Shown: positions 16,969 to 26,493, counted from the first letter of the stretch. The stretch: DNA of 64,000 bases from an uncultured Carboxylicivirga sp. (GCA_947491945.1 CANLLN010000006.1:124001-188000), one strand, 5' to 3'. Notes: generated by a model not told the origin, from the sequence alone. Numbers and translations are program-made.

Positions 16969-17939
16969 TGATGACCAAACTACTCAAGCTATTAGTACTT
17001 ATGTTGCTGACCACCGCTTTGGTTCAGGCACAGCCAGTGCCCGGTGACGATGAGAATATTCCTAACCTGATTACTTTTGGTGCCGATGGCGAAACATCAT
17101 GGGGCGACCCTAATTTTTGTCAGATTATATTTTTCACAGTGCCCGAAAGTCATACTGCGCCCATCTATATTAAAGTATATGACCCCGATTGTGGAGGTGA
17201 AAACGATGAGTTACAGGGCGTGTGGAATACGTCTACGTGTTTTAGTATTTATGGGGGACAGGGTAGTTGCTCCAACGAAGATGCCAAAAAGCTTAATCTG
17301 GATGGTGACTATGATGAAGGAACGCTGCTGGCTTCAAAAACCTTTGGTGATGAGCCGGAATATGATAGGTCATGGTACACCTTTGGTCCCATCAACCCGT
17401 CGGAAGGCGAGTATCTGCCTGAAGAAGGGGGCTATGTATTTAAAGTGATTGTAGAGGGCTTGTCGGGCGATGACGGTAATATGTATCAGCTTTTTATGAG
17501 TACCCAAATGGATGAATTGAGTGAAGTAGAGGGCGGCTATGCCTTTTATTATAAATACACCATTCGTTTGCATGATAATCCGCGGGAGTTGTCACACATT
17601 TATCCTTATGTCAACGATTCGAGTATTGTCTCCATCAAGCAAACCAATTTCGATTGGGACAACGATGGGTGGATTATTGTACGGTCAGTTGCAACGGCAG
17701 GTCAGATGATGAAGATATCGAAGGACGATGAGTGGATCAGTAGCCTGTATACTATTAAGCCAGCAGAATACAATACTTCATTGGATATTCAGATGAAGAA
17801 GCATCCCTCGGGTAGCATACGCAACAATAATGTCGTCATCTATTTTGAAAACCAGTATGGCGAGTTGCTTAAATCCTACAGTGTGCCCATTGGGGGAGTG
17901 CCCAAGTACAAAGGGAAGCCAGAAGCTGAAGAATTGTAA
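16968..17939 (+). CDS. Exported protein of unknown function in the T9SS cassette
   Basis: I do not recognise this 323-residue protein. It begins with a signal peptide (LLTTALVQAQ, cleavage near residue 23). The mature part is acidic, rich in Asp, Glu, Tyr and Gly, and looks mostly beta-stranded. Four cysteines lie in the first half (FCQIIF, DCGGEN, TCFSIYG, SCSNED), which could form disulfides in the periplasm or outside the cell. The C-terminal half has INxTNFDWDNDGW-like and IYFENQYGELLKSYSVP segments. There is no lipobox or T9SS sorting domain. The start overlaps the previous stop by one base, so co-translation is likely. ATG 16971 is an alternative start. Confidence 0.7.
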   Translation: MMTKLLKLLVLMLLTTALVQAQPVPGDDENIPNLITFGADGETSWGDPNFCQIIFFTVPESHTAPIYIKVYDPDCGGENDELQGVWNTSTCFSIYGGQGSCSNEDAKKLNLDGDYDEGTLLASKTFGDEPEYDRSWYTFGPINPSEGEYLPEEGGYVFKVIVEGLSGDDGNMYQLFMSTQMDELSEVEGGYAFYYKYTIRLHDNPRELSHIYPYVNDSSIVSIKQTNFDWDNDGWIIVRSVATAGQMMKISKDDEWISSLYTIKPAEYNTSLDIQMKKHPSGSIRNNNVVIYFENQYGELLKSYSVPIGGVPKYKGKPEAEEL

Positions 17940-17999
17940 AAGAAGAATGCCCTTTGTATGCTTCTGCATTGGGAATACATCCATAAAACAGATTACAGT

Positions 18000-20900
18000 A
18001 TGAAGTTCATAAGTGGCCTTTTGGGCTTATTGCTATTGTCCCTGTCAGGTTTTGCACAGTCCTTTGATTTTAAGGTATATAATACATCCAATGGGCTGGC
18101 AGATAATGATATTATAGCACTGGAGCAAGATAAAAATGACTATGTGTGGATGGCCACTGACGAAGGGCTTATTCGTTATGATGGCATTGACTATAAAGTG
18201 TATACCACCAATGATTCACTGGCGCATAATTACATCAACTGTCTGCACTTCGACCCCCAGGGGCGTTTGTGGATAGGTCATAAAAATGGCTTATTGAGCT
18301 ATCTGGAAGGCGGTACTTTTCACAAGCTAGCCATTGAGGGTGCCACACAACTTATCGCTGATCTTACCAACGATGAAGCGGGCAATGTATGGGGCATCGA
18401 TCAAAAGCGTGGACTCTTCCGCATCGATAAGGACGGAGTAGTCACTACCTTTTTCGATCGTAAAATGTTTGGGCGTAAGAATTATACGGCTCTTCAGTTG
18501 TTATCAACACACAGATTGCTGGTGGGCACTGCGCGGCAGGGAGTCTTTTTGTTCTCCTTTTCCCAGGATTTTCAAAGTGTGGACATTGAAAAGATAAGTG
18601 GAATTCCTAATGTGTGGATAACTACCATAGAAAAGAGCATACAAGCCGATAACTATTGGATTGGAACACGCGAGAAAGGTTTTTACAGTTATCACGAAGG
18701 TGCTGGCAATAAGGATGTACGGCATGTTACTGACAATAAGCTGTGTCGTAAATTTAATGTGGAAAATGAAGAAGTAACCGATATTTACGAGGAGGTAGAA
18801 GGGCACCTCCTGATTGCCACTATTGGCAGTGGTGTTATACGTCTTATCTACGATCCATTGAGTGGTGAGTTTAACGACTCATTTAAATATTCCAACAACA
18901 ATGGCCTTAGTAACAACAATGTGCTGGATATATTGTGCGACCGGGAAGGCAACTATTGGTTTGGAACCAACGGAGGTGGGGTGTCATTGCTTGTTAATCA
19001 GTATTTTGTGTATTACAACCTCAATGAAATTGGTTTTCAGTACAAAGCCCGTGCTGTGCTGAGCGACGAACAAGATCTGTGGATCGGTCTTGATAGGGGT
19101 TTGATTCATACCGATCCGTTGTGCTTCGATGTAAAGTACTATGATGCTCGCTATGGTGGGATACCCAATGATGAGGTGATTGCCTTGTACAAAGGAGAGG
19201 ATGATCGCTTGTGGGTGGCTACGGCTAACAGTGGACTGTATTTTAAAGATCCTGGCCATACGCGATTTAAAAAGAAGGAGTACTTCAATGATCAGCTTGC
19301 GCTGCGTATCAACGGACTGGCGGCCTATCAGCATACCCTGTTGCTGGCAACACAAAGGGGATTGTTTGTCCTCGACCTGAAAACCAATGCTATTAAAAAT
19401 TATCAGATTAAAGATGGCTTATCGCACAATAATATCAATTTTGTGTTTGTTGATCAGCGCGATAATATATGGGTAGGACCTAAGGATGGGGGGCTTTGTA
19501 ATATCAATATTCAGCTTGACCGCATTGAGCGTCACCCGGTGATCAATAACAAAGCCGTTGATGTAACGGGGATGACACAGGATGATGAAGGAAAGCTGTG
19601 GATCAGTACTAAAGGTGAGGGTGTTATGTGTTATTCACGCGAAGCCATCCATTATCATTATACCACCGGGGATGGGCTAAAGAAGGATTTCTGTTACGGC
19701 ATTCAAAAGGATATCAAAAATCGCTTGTGGGTGTGTCACGATGGCGGTCTCTCGCGCATTAGTCTTGATCAACCCGGCGTAATCCGAACTTTTGGCTATA
19801 GCGATGATTTGGGAAGTGAGTTCGTGCAGGTTACCGGAGATGACAAAGGAGGGCTCTGGTTTGCCTCTAATGATGGTGTGGTTAATTATCTGCCGGTGAA
19901 TGACCGGCGCAATACGGTGGCGCCTATCCTCAATATTACTGAAATAAAGCTGGATGATGTGGTGCAGCCCTTGAGCTCCCATCTCAATCTTGAATATCCA
20001 TATGGTGTGGGTCATTATAATCTTCAACTGACTTTTCGTGCCATCAGTTTTAAAAACCCCAATGGTGTTCATTATGAGGTGAAGATAGAAGAAGAAGGAG
20101 CCGATAATGAAGTTAAGAAATGGAGTCAGCTCGGGAATGTTAATCGTAAGGAAATTGATTACCTGGGAGCGGGCAACTATAAAATACGTATACGTGCTTT
20201 TAATGCCGATGGTGTGGAGACCAGTCTGCAGAAAACCATTCATGTGTCGGTAGCCAAGCCCTATTGGAATCATTACTGGTTTTATGCCCTTGTACTGGTC
20301 ATCATTAGTATGGGTATCTGGGGGCTGATCAGATTTCGGGAGCGGTCGCAACGGCGCGCTCAGCGAATATTAGAACGTGAAGTGGCTTCTAAAACAGTGG
20401 CTTTGCGTGAGAAAAATGCTGAAATAGTACTTAAAAACCAAGAGATTACTGATAGTATCAACTATGCAAAAAAAATTCAGTCTTCCATATTACCGGCTAT
20501 GGAGGACCTGATGAGCTTATTTCCCGAATCCTTTGTTTATTTTAAGCCGCGTGATATTGTGAGTGGTGACTTTTATTGGTTTAACCGCTCCAAGGATTAT
20601 TTTGTGGCTTGCTGTGCCGATTGTACAGGTCATGGTGTGCCGGGTGCTTTCATGTCCATGATTGGTACCACTATCCTTAATGACATCTTTCGTCTTCCCG
20701 AGGTGGACTCGCCGGCAGCCATGCTGGAGCGGCTGGATGAAGAGGTGAAAAAGTTGCTGCAAAAAACTGAAGGAAATGAAAGTACTGATGGTATGGATAT
20801 TTCGGTACTGGAAGTGCACCTGCCCACACGCCGGGTGCGCCTGGCATCGGCCAAGCGTCCGGTTTATCTGCTTATCGATAACGAGATGACCTTGTATAAA

Positions 20901-21194
20901 GGAAGCCGCCGAAGCATTGGTGATCATTATGAGGAGTTGCTGAGTCCTTATGTAAATGTGGAGTATAACTGCCATAAAGGCGATAAGGTCTATATGTTTT
21001 CCGATGGTTATACCGACCAGTTTGGTGGTCCGCTCGGCAAAAAGTTTATGAAAGTGGGCGTACAAAATATGATCAATGAGATTCATGATTTGTCAGGCGA
21101 TAAACAATATCAGCGTGTGAAATCAAACTTTGAAAACTGGCAGGGACATTTGGAGCAAATCGATGATGTATTGTTTATGGGAATCCAACTGTAG
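18000..21194 (+). CDS. Membrane sensor: two-component-type propeller, Y_Y_Y domain and SpoIIE-type PP2C phosphatase
   Basis: The protein is about 1064 residues if it starts at ATG 18000, where a signal peptide (ISGLLGLLLLSLSGFAQ) begins; the longer frame from 17958 has no such start. Residues to about 670 form Reg_prop propeller repeats, such as NGLADNDIIALEQDKNDYVW and LSNNNVLDILCDREGNYWFG. A Y_Y_Y-type beta sandwich (about 670-750), one transmembrane helix (about 758-780) and a coiled coil follow. The cytoplasmic end is a SpoIIE PP2C domain with KPRDIVSGDFYWF and GHGVPGAFMS. It therefore looks like a periplasmic sensor that acts through Ser/Thr dephosphorylation instead of a histidine kinase. 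The ligand and target are unknown. It is 60 bp after the previous gene and closes the cassette. Confidence 0.87.
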   Translation: MKFISGLLGLLLLSLSGFAQSFDFKVYNTSNGLADNDIIALEQDKNDYVWMATDEGLIRYDGIDYKVYTTNDSLAHNYINCLHFDPQGRLWIGHKNGLLSYLEGGTFHKLAIEGATQLIADLTNDEAGNVWGIDQKRGLFRIDKDGVVTTFFDRKMFGRKNYTALQLLSTHRLLVGTARQGVFLFSFSQDFQSVDIEKISGIPNVWITTIEKSIQADNYWIGTREKGFYSYHEGAGNKDVRHVTDNKLCRKFNVENEEVTDIYEEVEGHLLIATIGSGVIRLIYDPLSGEFNDSFKYSNNNGLSNNNVLDILCDREGNYWFGTNGGGVSLLVNQYFVYYNLNEIGFQYKARAVLSDEQDLWIGLDRGLIHTDPLCFDVKYYDARYGGIPNDEVIALYKGEDDRLWVATANSGLYFKDPGHTRFKKKEYFNDQLALRINGLAAYQHTLLLATQRGLFVLDLKTNAIKNYQIKDGLSHNNINFVFVDQRDNIWVGPKDGGLCNINIQLDRIERHPVINNKAVDVTGMTQDDEGKLWISTKGEGVMCYSREAIHYHYTTGDGLKKDFCYGIQKDIKNRLWVCHDGGLSRISLDQPGVIRTFGYSDDLGSEFVQVTGDDKGGLWFASNDGVVNYLPVNDRRNTVAPILNITEIKLDDVVQPLSSHLNLEYPYGVGHYNLQLTFRAISFKNPNGVHYEVKIEEEGADNEVKKWSQLGNVNRKEIDYLGAGNYKIRIRAFNADGVETSLQKTIHVSVAKPYWNHYWFYALVLVIISMGIWGLIRFRERSQRRAQRILEREVASKTVALREKNAEIVLKNQEITDSINYAKKIQSSILPAMEDLMSLFPESFVYFKPRDIVSGDFYWFNRSKDYFVACCADCTGHGVPGAFMSMIGTTILNDIFRLPEVDSPAAMLERLDEEVKKLLQKTEGNESTDGMDISVLEVHLPTRRVRLASAKRPVYLLIDNEMTLYKGSRRSIGDHYEELLSPYVNVEYNCHKGDKVYMFSDGYTDQFGGPLGKKFMKVGVQNMINEIHDLSGDKQYQRVKSNFENWQGHLEQIDDVLFMGIQL

Positions 21195-21330
21195 GTACAT
21201 TATGGTAACTACATTAAGTTGTTGATGATGAGTAATATAATGCATTAATTGAGTTAAGATTCAAAAAAAATGTGTTACGTTTTGTGGTTGTGGGTATTAA
21301 CTTATAGAGAAACCCAATAACCAAACCTAA

Positions 21331-21678
21331 ATGAAGCATATTGTAATCAGTGGCTTAATAGAGAAAGTATGCAGTGTATGGAGTGATATTGATGCAGGGA
21401 TAGAGTACAAGGCGAGTGTATTAAAAGTTGTCAATAATCGGCTGGCTGAACTGACATCACCTCAGGAAGAAAATTTTATTAAGATTGAAATTGTGCGTGC
21501 AATTTGTCGGCAACTTAAACTCCGTTACCCTAATTATGCCAAGGCGGTAGATGATGTGCTTCGCCCTTTTGAATGGCAGCTGCAGCGCGATCAGATGGCA
21601 GTGCTGCCCTTTAAGCAAATTGATACCTTAACCTATCGCATTTATATGCAGCAAACTATAACGGGATTTGCTGTTTAA
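21331..21678 (+). CDS. Hypothetical protein, 115 residues
   Basis: I do not recognise this protein. It appears soluble and mainly helical, with no signal peptide or membrane segment. An Arg/Lys-rich central part (CRQLKLRYPNYAKAVDDVLRPF) and a C-terminal hydrophobic strand are the only marked features. It is flanked by 136 bp after the phosphatase and 192 bp before hydF, so it is probably transcribed alone. The ATG follows an A-rich stretch. Frame length and base use are consistent with a real gene. Confidence 0.5.
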   Translation: MKHIVISGLIEKVCSVWSDIDAGIEYKASVLKVVNNRLAELTSPQEENFIKIEIVRAICRQLKLRYPNYAKAVDDVLRPFEWQLQRDQMAVLPFKQIDTLTYRIYMQQTITGFAV

Positions 21679-21841
21679 ATCTTAAAAACAGACTGCCTCA
21701 TTTCTCGGCATCAGTAATTCCTTGTAATAATAAGTATGACCTGCTGTTTTGTTGCGTTTTTTAAGCTTTTCCTAAAGTCTATTTTACCTAAGTGCCATTG
21801 AACAAGTGTGTTGGTGAAGTGTTGAATTAATATTATTTGCC

Positions 21842-21849
21842 TAAATTTG
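21842..21849 (+). promoter_or_regulatory. Candidate -7 element of the hydF promoter
   Basis: TAAATTTG matches TAnnTTTG and would place the start about 15 bp before the hydF ATG. A TTG at 21822 is only 17 bp upstream, so the -33 element is uncertain. Confidence 0.4.
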
Positions 21850-21870
21850 TATTGGATTAAGTAATCAGGG

Positions 21871-23094
21871 ATGGGTAGAGAACGCACACCACACATTGGC
21901 CTCTTTGGGAGGCGTAATAATGGAAAGAGTACCATCATTAATAAACTTTCTGGTCAGGACATTGCCATCGTATCGGAGCAAGCTGGTACCACTACCGACC
22001 CGGTGAAAAAGTCGTTTGAGATAACGGGTTTTGGCCCCGTTGTATTGGTCGATACAGCCGGTATTGATGATGAGGGAGAGCTCGGTGCCAAACGCATTGC
22101 CAGCACCCGCAGAGCCATTAAAACGGTAGATTTAGCCGTTCTTGTGGTGGTTGATAATCAGTGGGAATCGCCTGAAAAAGACCTGGTGGAAGCCTTTCGC
22201 GAAACCGATACTCCATTTATTATAGTGCATAATAAAACTGATCTTCAACTGCTCGATCCGGAGCAAAGTAAACAGTATTTAAACGCAGGCTGTTATCGTG
22301 TGTTGCCTTACAACGAGCAAAATGGCGATACCGAAAATTTGGTACAGGCCATCCGCGATGCAATGCCCGAATCAGCTTATACAAGTGCTTCTCTTGTGGG
22401 CGATTTAATACAGTATGGAGATATTGTATTATTGATAACCCCTATTGATATTGAAGCTCCCGAGGGGCGACTTATTTTGCCACAGGTACAAGCCATTCGC
22501 GATATACTTGATAACGACGCTGTGTGCATCGTATTGAAAGAGAGAGAAGTAGATGCCTTCCTAAAGAAATCGAATATACGACCGGCATTGGCCATCACCG
22601 ATAGTCAGATATTCCTTAAAGCTGATGCTTCGGTGCCCAAGGATATCCCACTTACCAGTTTTAGTATTTTACTAGCCAGGTTTAAGGGCGATTTTGAGAA
22701 TTATCTAAAAGGCACACCCCGTATCGATACCCTAAAAGATGGAGATCGTGTGCTGCTGTTGGAGTCTTGTTCGCACCATGTTGCCTGCGATGATATTGGA
22801 CGTGTTAAAATACCTCGTTGGTTAAGTGCGTATACAGGCAAGCAACTGAACTATGATGTGGTAGCCGGACTAGATAAAGTGGAGCGCCCCATTAGTGATT
22901 ATGCTCTGCTCATTCAGTGTGGGGCATGCATGATTACGCGAAAGCAATTAATTAACCGCCTGGGACCCGCAGTGGCCAGCCAGGTGCCCATCACCAACTA
23001 TGGTATGGCCATTGCCTATGTGCAGGGAATCTACCGGCGTGCCATAGAACCTTTTGTACGGCCATCCGTGCAGGATGCTGCCGATTATTTATAG
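21871..23094 (+). CDS. hydF: [FeFe]-hydrogenase maturation GTPase HydF
   Basis: HydF is the GTPase scaffold on which the H-cluster 2Fe subcluster is assembled before transfer to [FeFe]-hydrogenase. The 407-residue protein has the P-loop GRRNNGKS at residues 13-20, switch-like DTAGIDDEGELG and HNKTD of the G4 motif. The C-terminal cluster-binding region is intact: Cys300 in SCSHHVACDDIGRVKIPRW and Cys350 and Cys353 in CGACMITR. The assignment is firm. hydE, hydG and a hydrogenase are not in the window, so the partners must lie elsewhere. Its presence implies that the organism makes an [FeFe]-hydrogenase. Confidence 0.95.
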   Translation: MGRERTPHIGLFGRRNNGKSTIINKLSGQDIAIVSEQAGTTTDPVKKSFEITGFGPVVLVDTAGIDDEGELGAKRIASTRRAIKTVDLAVLVVVDNQWESPEKDLVEAFRETDTPFIIVHNKTDLQLLDPEQSKQYLNAGCYRVLPYNEQNGDTENLVQAIRDAMPESAYTSASLVGDLIQYGDIVLLITPIDIEAPEGRLILPQVQAIRDILDNDAVCIVLKEREVDAFLKKSNIRPALAITDSQIFLKADASVPKDIPLTSFSILLARFKGDFENYLKGTPRIDTLKDGDRVLLLESCSHHVACDDIGRVKIPRWLSAYTGKQLNYDVVAGLDKVERPISDYALLIQCGACMITRKQLINRLGPAVASQVPITNYGMAIAYVQGIYRRAIEPFVRPSVQDAADYL

Positions 23095-23130
23095 CAGTTG
23101 TACAAAGGCGTTTGAATAAAAAAAAATAAT

Positions 23131-23138
23131 TAGGTTTG
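23131..23138 (+). promoter_or_regulatory. Candidate -7 element before the acyl-ACP synthetase fusion gene
   Basis: TAGGTTTG matches TAnnTTTG. Transcription from it would start near 23145, after the TTG at 23143, so it supports the ATG at 23167 as the true start. The -33 element is not well placed. Confidence 0.4.
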
Positions 23139-23166
23139 TCAATTGAAACAACGCAAAGTAGAAGAT

Positions 23167-25644
23167 ATGATTTTTAATGCTGGAGAAAAAACCGCCATTT
23201 CCTGTGGCGATGTTAAGATTAGCTATAATACATTAAAACAGCATATTGCAAGTTATTCAAAATTACTTGAAGAGTTAAGCATAAACCGTCTGGCTATTTT
23301 CTCTGAGAACCAGGTGGGTTGGATATATTCATTTTATGCCGGCTGGCACAACAATGCCACCATTGTACCTATTGACTTTATGTCATCGGAAGATGAGGTG
23401 GCTTACATTCTGAAAGACTGTTTCCCCGAGGCCATTTTTACCTCGAAGGATAAGAAGTTACTGCTGGAAGCGGCCATTGCCAAGGCGGGTATTCACACAA
23501 AAGTATTTGTTATTGAAGAGTGTGATCAGCTGCCTTTATGTGATAGCCAGGAGTTGAAGCCGATAGATACCCATAAGGACAAAACAGCTGTAATCATATA
23601 TACTTCGGGCACGACAGGAAGTCCCAAGGGAGTTATGCTGTCCTTTGAAAATCTGATGGCCAATGTGGAAGCGGTATCGAAGAAGATTAATATTTATACG
23701 GAGGACGATGTGGTGATGATGTTGTTGCCGATGCACCATATTTTTCCATTGATGGGTACTATGATTGCTCCTTTGCTCGTGGGAGGTACCATTGCTGTGT
23801 CTCCGTCTATGGCGTCGGAGGATATTATTAAAACCTTGCAGGCAAATAAGGTGAGTATCATCATTGGGGTGCCGCGTTTGTATGCCGCCATTCGGAAGGG
23901 TATTCGTGCAAAAATAGATCGAAGCCCTGTGGCTCGAATGCTGTTTAAAATGGCCAAAGGTATTAATTCGCAAAGCTTCTCGCGGACACTGTTTAAGTCG
24001 GCGCATCAGAAATTTGGCGGTGCCGTAAAATACATGGTATGTGGTGGTGCCGCTTTGGATCCTGAGGTGGGGCAAGACTTTAAAACCTTGGGCTTTGAAG
24101 TGCTGGAAGGTTTTGGTATGACCGAAGCAGCTCCCATGATTACCTTTACCCGACCCGGACGCGTTCGTATAGGTAGTCCCGGCGAAGTGTTGCCCGTGGC
24201 CGAGATAGAGATACGCGACGGCGAGATTGTGGTGAAAGGCCCCAATGTGATGCAAGGCTATTTTAACCGACCCGAAGAGACGGCCGAGGTGCTGAAGGAG
24301 GGTTGGTTATATACCGGTGACTTAGGGCGTCTGGATGAGGATGGTTATCTGTATATCACCGGGCGAAGAAAAGAAATAATTGTACTGTCTAACGGTAAGA
24401 ATATTAACCCATCGGAAGTAGAAGCTAAAATAGAGAATCGTGCGGCTTGTGTGGCGGAAATAGGAGTATATGCCGATGGTGATCAGTTAAAAGCCATTGT
24501 GGTACCCAATAAAGCTGAGTTTGCAGGCATGGATAAAGTCCGCATGGAAGAGAAGCTGCGGTGGGAGGTAATAAATGAGTATAATCAGTCGGTGGCACCT
24601 TACAAAAAGATTATGGACTTCTCGCTTACCGATGCTGAATTACCGCGTACGCGCCTGGGTAAGCTGCAACGGTTTAAACTAAAAGATTTTGCAGCTGCCC
24701 GTGAGGAGGAAACATTGCCTGTGCAGGAGGTGAAGCTTGAAGAATATAAGCTGGTGGCTGATTTTATAGCCAATGAGAAAAACTGTAACGTGCGACCCAA
24801 CCATCATGTTGAGTATGACCTGGCACTTGACTCGCTCGACAAAGTAGGCCTGCTGGTGTTTATCGAATCTACTTTTGGCATTAAGATGGAAGTGGAGGAG
24901 TTGATCGCCTTTCCATCGGTGCTGGCGCTGAGTGAGTTTATTGCTGAGAAACGCACTAAAATGGCTGTTGAGAAAATCAACTGGTCCAAGATATTGAAGG
25001 AGAAAGTTACGTTACAGCTGCCACGTACCTGGCTTACCGGAGCGCTCTTCCTAAAAATGTCGAAGTACTTCTTTCACGTCTATTTCAGGTTTCGCGGTAA
25101 GGGTGCTGCCAACATACCCGATGGTCCCTGCATTATTGCACCCAACCACCAGAGTTACTTCGATGGCTTGTTTGTGGCTTCGTGGCTGAAGAGGAATAGT
25201 ATTCGCAATACCTACTTCTACGCGAAAGAGAAGCATGTTAAATCGCGTTTCATGAAGTTCTTTGCCAACCGTCATCATATTATCATCATGGATCTGAATA
25301 AGGATTTGAAAGAGTCGATACAGAAGATGGGTGAAGCGCTGAAAAAGAAAAAGAAATTGATTATATTTCCTGAGGGTACGCGCTCATTTGATGGTTCATT
25401 GGGTGAGTTTAAAAAGACTTTTGCTATTTTGAGCCGCGAGCTGAATGTGCCCATCGTGCCGGTTTCCATCAAAGGCGCCGTTAATGCTTTACCACGCGGA
25501 TCTAAGTTTCCACGCCCTTTCAAAAAGGTAAGTGTTGAATTTCTTAAGCCGGTTTATCCAAGTGGTGAGTCATATGAAATGTTGGCCGAGCTGGTTTATA
25601 AAAGTATCTCCAGCAATCAGAAAGTGATGAATACAAACGTTTAG
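23167..25644 (+). CDS. Fused acyl-AMP ligase, acyl carrier domain and PlsC-type acyltransferase
   Basis: This 825-residue protein joins three units. Residues of about 1-490 form an AMP-binding ligase with YTSGTTGSPKGVM, GFGMTEAAP and YTGDLGRLDEDGYL. A carrier-like domain with LDSLDK (Ser556 as the phosphopantetheine site) follows at about 530-600. A PlsC acyltransferase with NHQSYFD (H-x4-D, His661) and FPEGTRSFDG fills the C-terminus. It resembles Aas-type acyl-ACP synthetase/acyltransferases but with a carrier domain between. A role in acyl recycling or lipid tailoring is likely; substrates are unknown. ATG 23167 is preferred over TTG 23143 on promoter position. A terminator follows. Confidence 0.85.
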   Translation: MIFNAGEKTAISCGDVKISYNTLKQHIASYSKLLEELSINRLAIFSENQVGWIYSFYAGWHNNATIVPIDFMSSEDEVAYILKDCFPEAIFTSKDKKLLLEAAIAKAGIHTKVFVIEECDQLPLCDSQELKPIDTHKDKTAVIIYTSGTTGSPKGVMLSFENLMANVEAVSKKINIYTEDDVVMMLLPMHHIFPLMGTMIAPLLVGGTIAVSPSMASEDIIKTLQANKVSIIIGVPRLYAAIRKGIRAKIDRSPVARMLFKMAKGINSQSFSRTLFKSAHQKFGGAVKYMVCGGAALDPEVGQDFKTLGFEVLEGFGMTEAAPMITFTRPGRVRIGSPGEVLPVAEIEIRDGEIVVKGPNVMQGYFNRPEETAEVLKEGWLYTGDLGRLDEDGYLYITGRRKEIIVLSNGKNINPSEVEAKIENRAACVAEIGVYADGDQLKAIVVPNKAEFAGMDKVRMEEKLRWEVINEYNQSVAPYKKIMDFSLTDAELPRTRLGKLQRFKLKDFAAAREEETLPVQEVKLEEYKLVADFIANEKNCNVRPNHHVEYDLALDSLDKVGLLVFIESTFGIKMEVEELIAFPSVLALSEFIAEKRTKMAVEKINWSKILKEKVTLQLPRTWLTGALFLKMSKYFFHVYFRFRGKGAANIPDGPCIIAPNHQSYFDGLFVASWLKRNSIRNTYFYAKEKHVKSRFMKFFANRHHIIIMDLNKDLKESIQKMGEALKKKKKLIIFPEGTRSFDGSLGEFKKTFAILSRELNVPIVPVSIKGAVNALPRGSKFPRPFKKVSVEFLKPVYPSGESYEMLAELVYKSISSNQKVMNTNV

Positions 25645-25671
25645 AACGATTGCTAATAGCAAGCTACAATG

Positions 25672-25709
25672 AGTCAGCACATGCGCAGCGGTGCTGGCTT
25701 ATTTTTTTT
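25672..25709 (+). terminator. Intrinsic terminator after the acyltransferase fusion
   Basis: AGTCAGCAC at 25672-25680 pairs with GTGCTGGCT at 25691-25699 with one G-U pair, followed by a run of eight Ts. Confidence 0.8.
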
Positions 25710-25785
25710 GAAACCACTCAATACACTGTAGTTTTGTGTTGAGGAGTATTATTTATATTCGGGTTGTTGTCTTCCTGAATAATAG

Positions 25786-26385
25786 TTAGGTCAGTAGAAT
25801 ATCAATTTCATCACTGAGGGTGCCCAATCGTCCTTTGGTGGGTATCCAGTGGCCTTTTTCAATCAAGTGCTTTTTCAGCAGCAGAAAATAGGTGATGGGA
25901 AATTCATCCTTTTGCCATTTTTGCTCGTAGTTAAGTAGTCCCAGCTGCTTAATAAATACATCCAGACTTTGTGTAATGCCATAATAAAAGTCCAGCAGGC
26001 TCATGGCTGTATCAAGCACTACCTTGCCCGATGCTTCGTCGAAAAAGTCGTCATAACGAATTATTTTCACACGTACCACCTGTCCGTCTTCTGTTGATAA
26101 AACCCATTTGAGGCCACCTGTTTCTTCATACCAATCCACCCAGCTTGTATTGTCTTCACCCCAAATATGGGAAGGCTCGAATACCAGGTTAATCATTCCT
26201 TTTAGCAAATCGTGGAGGGGGTTGCTGTTATTGCTCAGGGTGAAAATCACGTTTTGATTGTCGGCTTTGATTGCGCCTGCTACCTGGCCAACGCCCACTA
26301 ATTCGTAGGTGAACTGAAAGGGTAGTTTCATCTTTTTGGGCTTATCAAAAGATAGTTTTTTATCCTCTGTTGCATTTTGGCTCAC
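25786..26385 (-). CDS. Hypothetical protein, 199 residues
   Basis: I do not recognise this protein with certainty. It has no signal peptide or membrane segment and a mixed alpha/beta composition. Aromatic-rich strands (SHIWGEDNTSWVDWYEE, GLKWVLSTED) in the first half and a helical second half (MSLLDFYYGITQSLDVFIKQLG) are visible. The proportion of charged residues is high. It is the last gene of the minus-strand group and is separated from the aspartase-like gene by 108 bp. Function cannot be stated. Confidence 0.6.
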   Translation of the reverse strand: MSQNATEDKKLSFDKPKKMKLPFQFTYELVGVGQVAGAIKADNQNVIFTLSNNSNPLHDLLKGMINLVFEPSHIWGEDNTSWVDWYEETGGLKWVLSTEDGQVVRVKIIRYDDFFDEASGKVVLDTAMSLLDFYYGITQSLDVFIKQLGLLNYEQKWQKDEFPITYFLLLKKHLIEKGHWIPTKGRLGTLSDEIDILLT

Positions 26386-26493
26386 GGTTGTAAATGCTTA
26401 TTAAAGGGTTTGTTAAGTGCGATTATGACGCTAAATATAGGAAAGATGTTTGAAACTAAAGCATGGAAGTGCATATTTTTGAGGTTCAGATAG

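Noticed and set aside
19677-20351. 224-codon frame antisense to the propeller-phosphatase gene
   Set aside because: The plus-strand protein is well supported by domain motifs, so the antisense frame is a shadow.
23536-24255. 239-codon frame antisense to the acyl-AMP ligase
   Set aside because: It is the mirror of a clear AMP-binding coding region; His- and Asn-rich content is the usual product of antisense reading.
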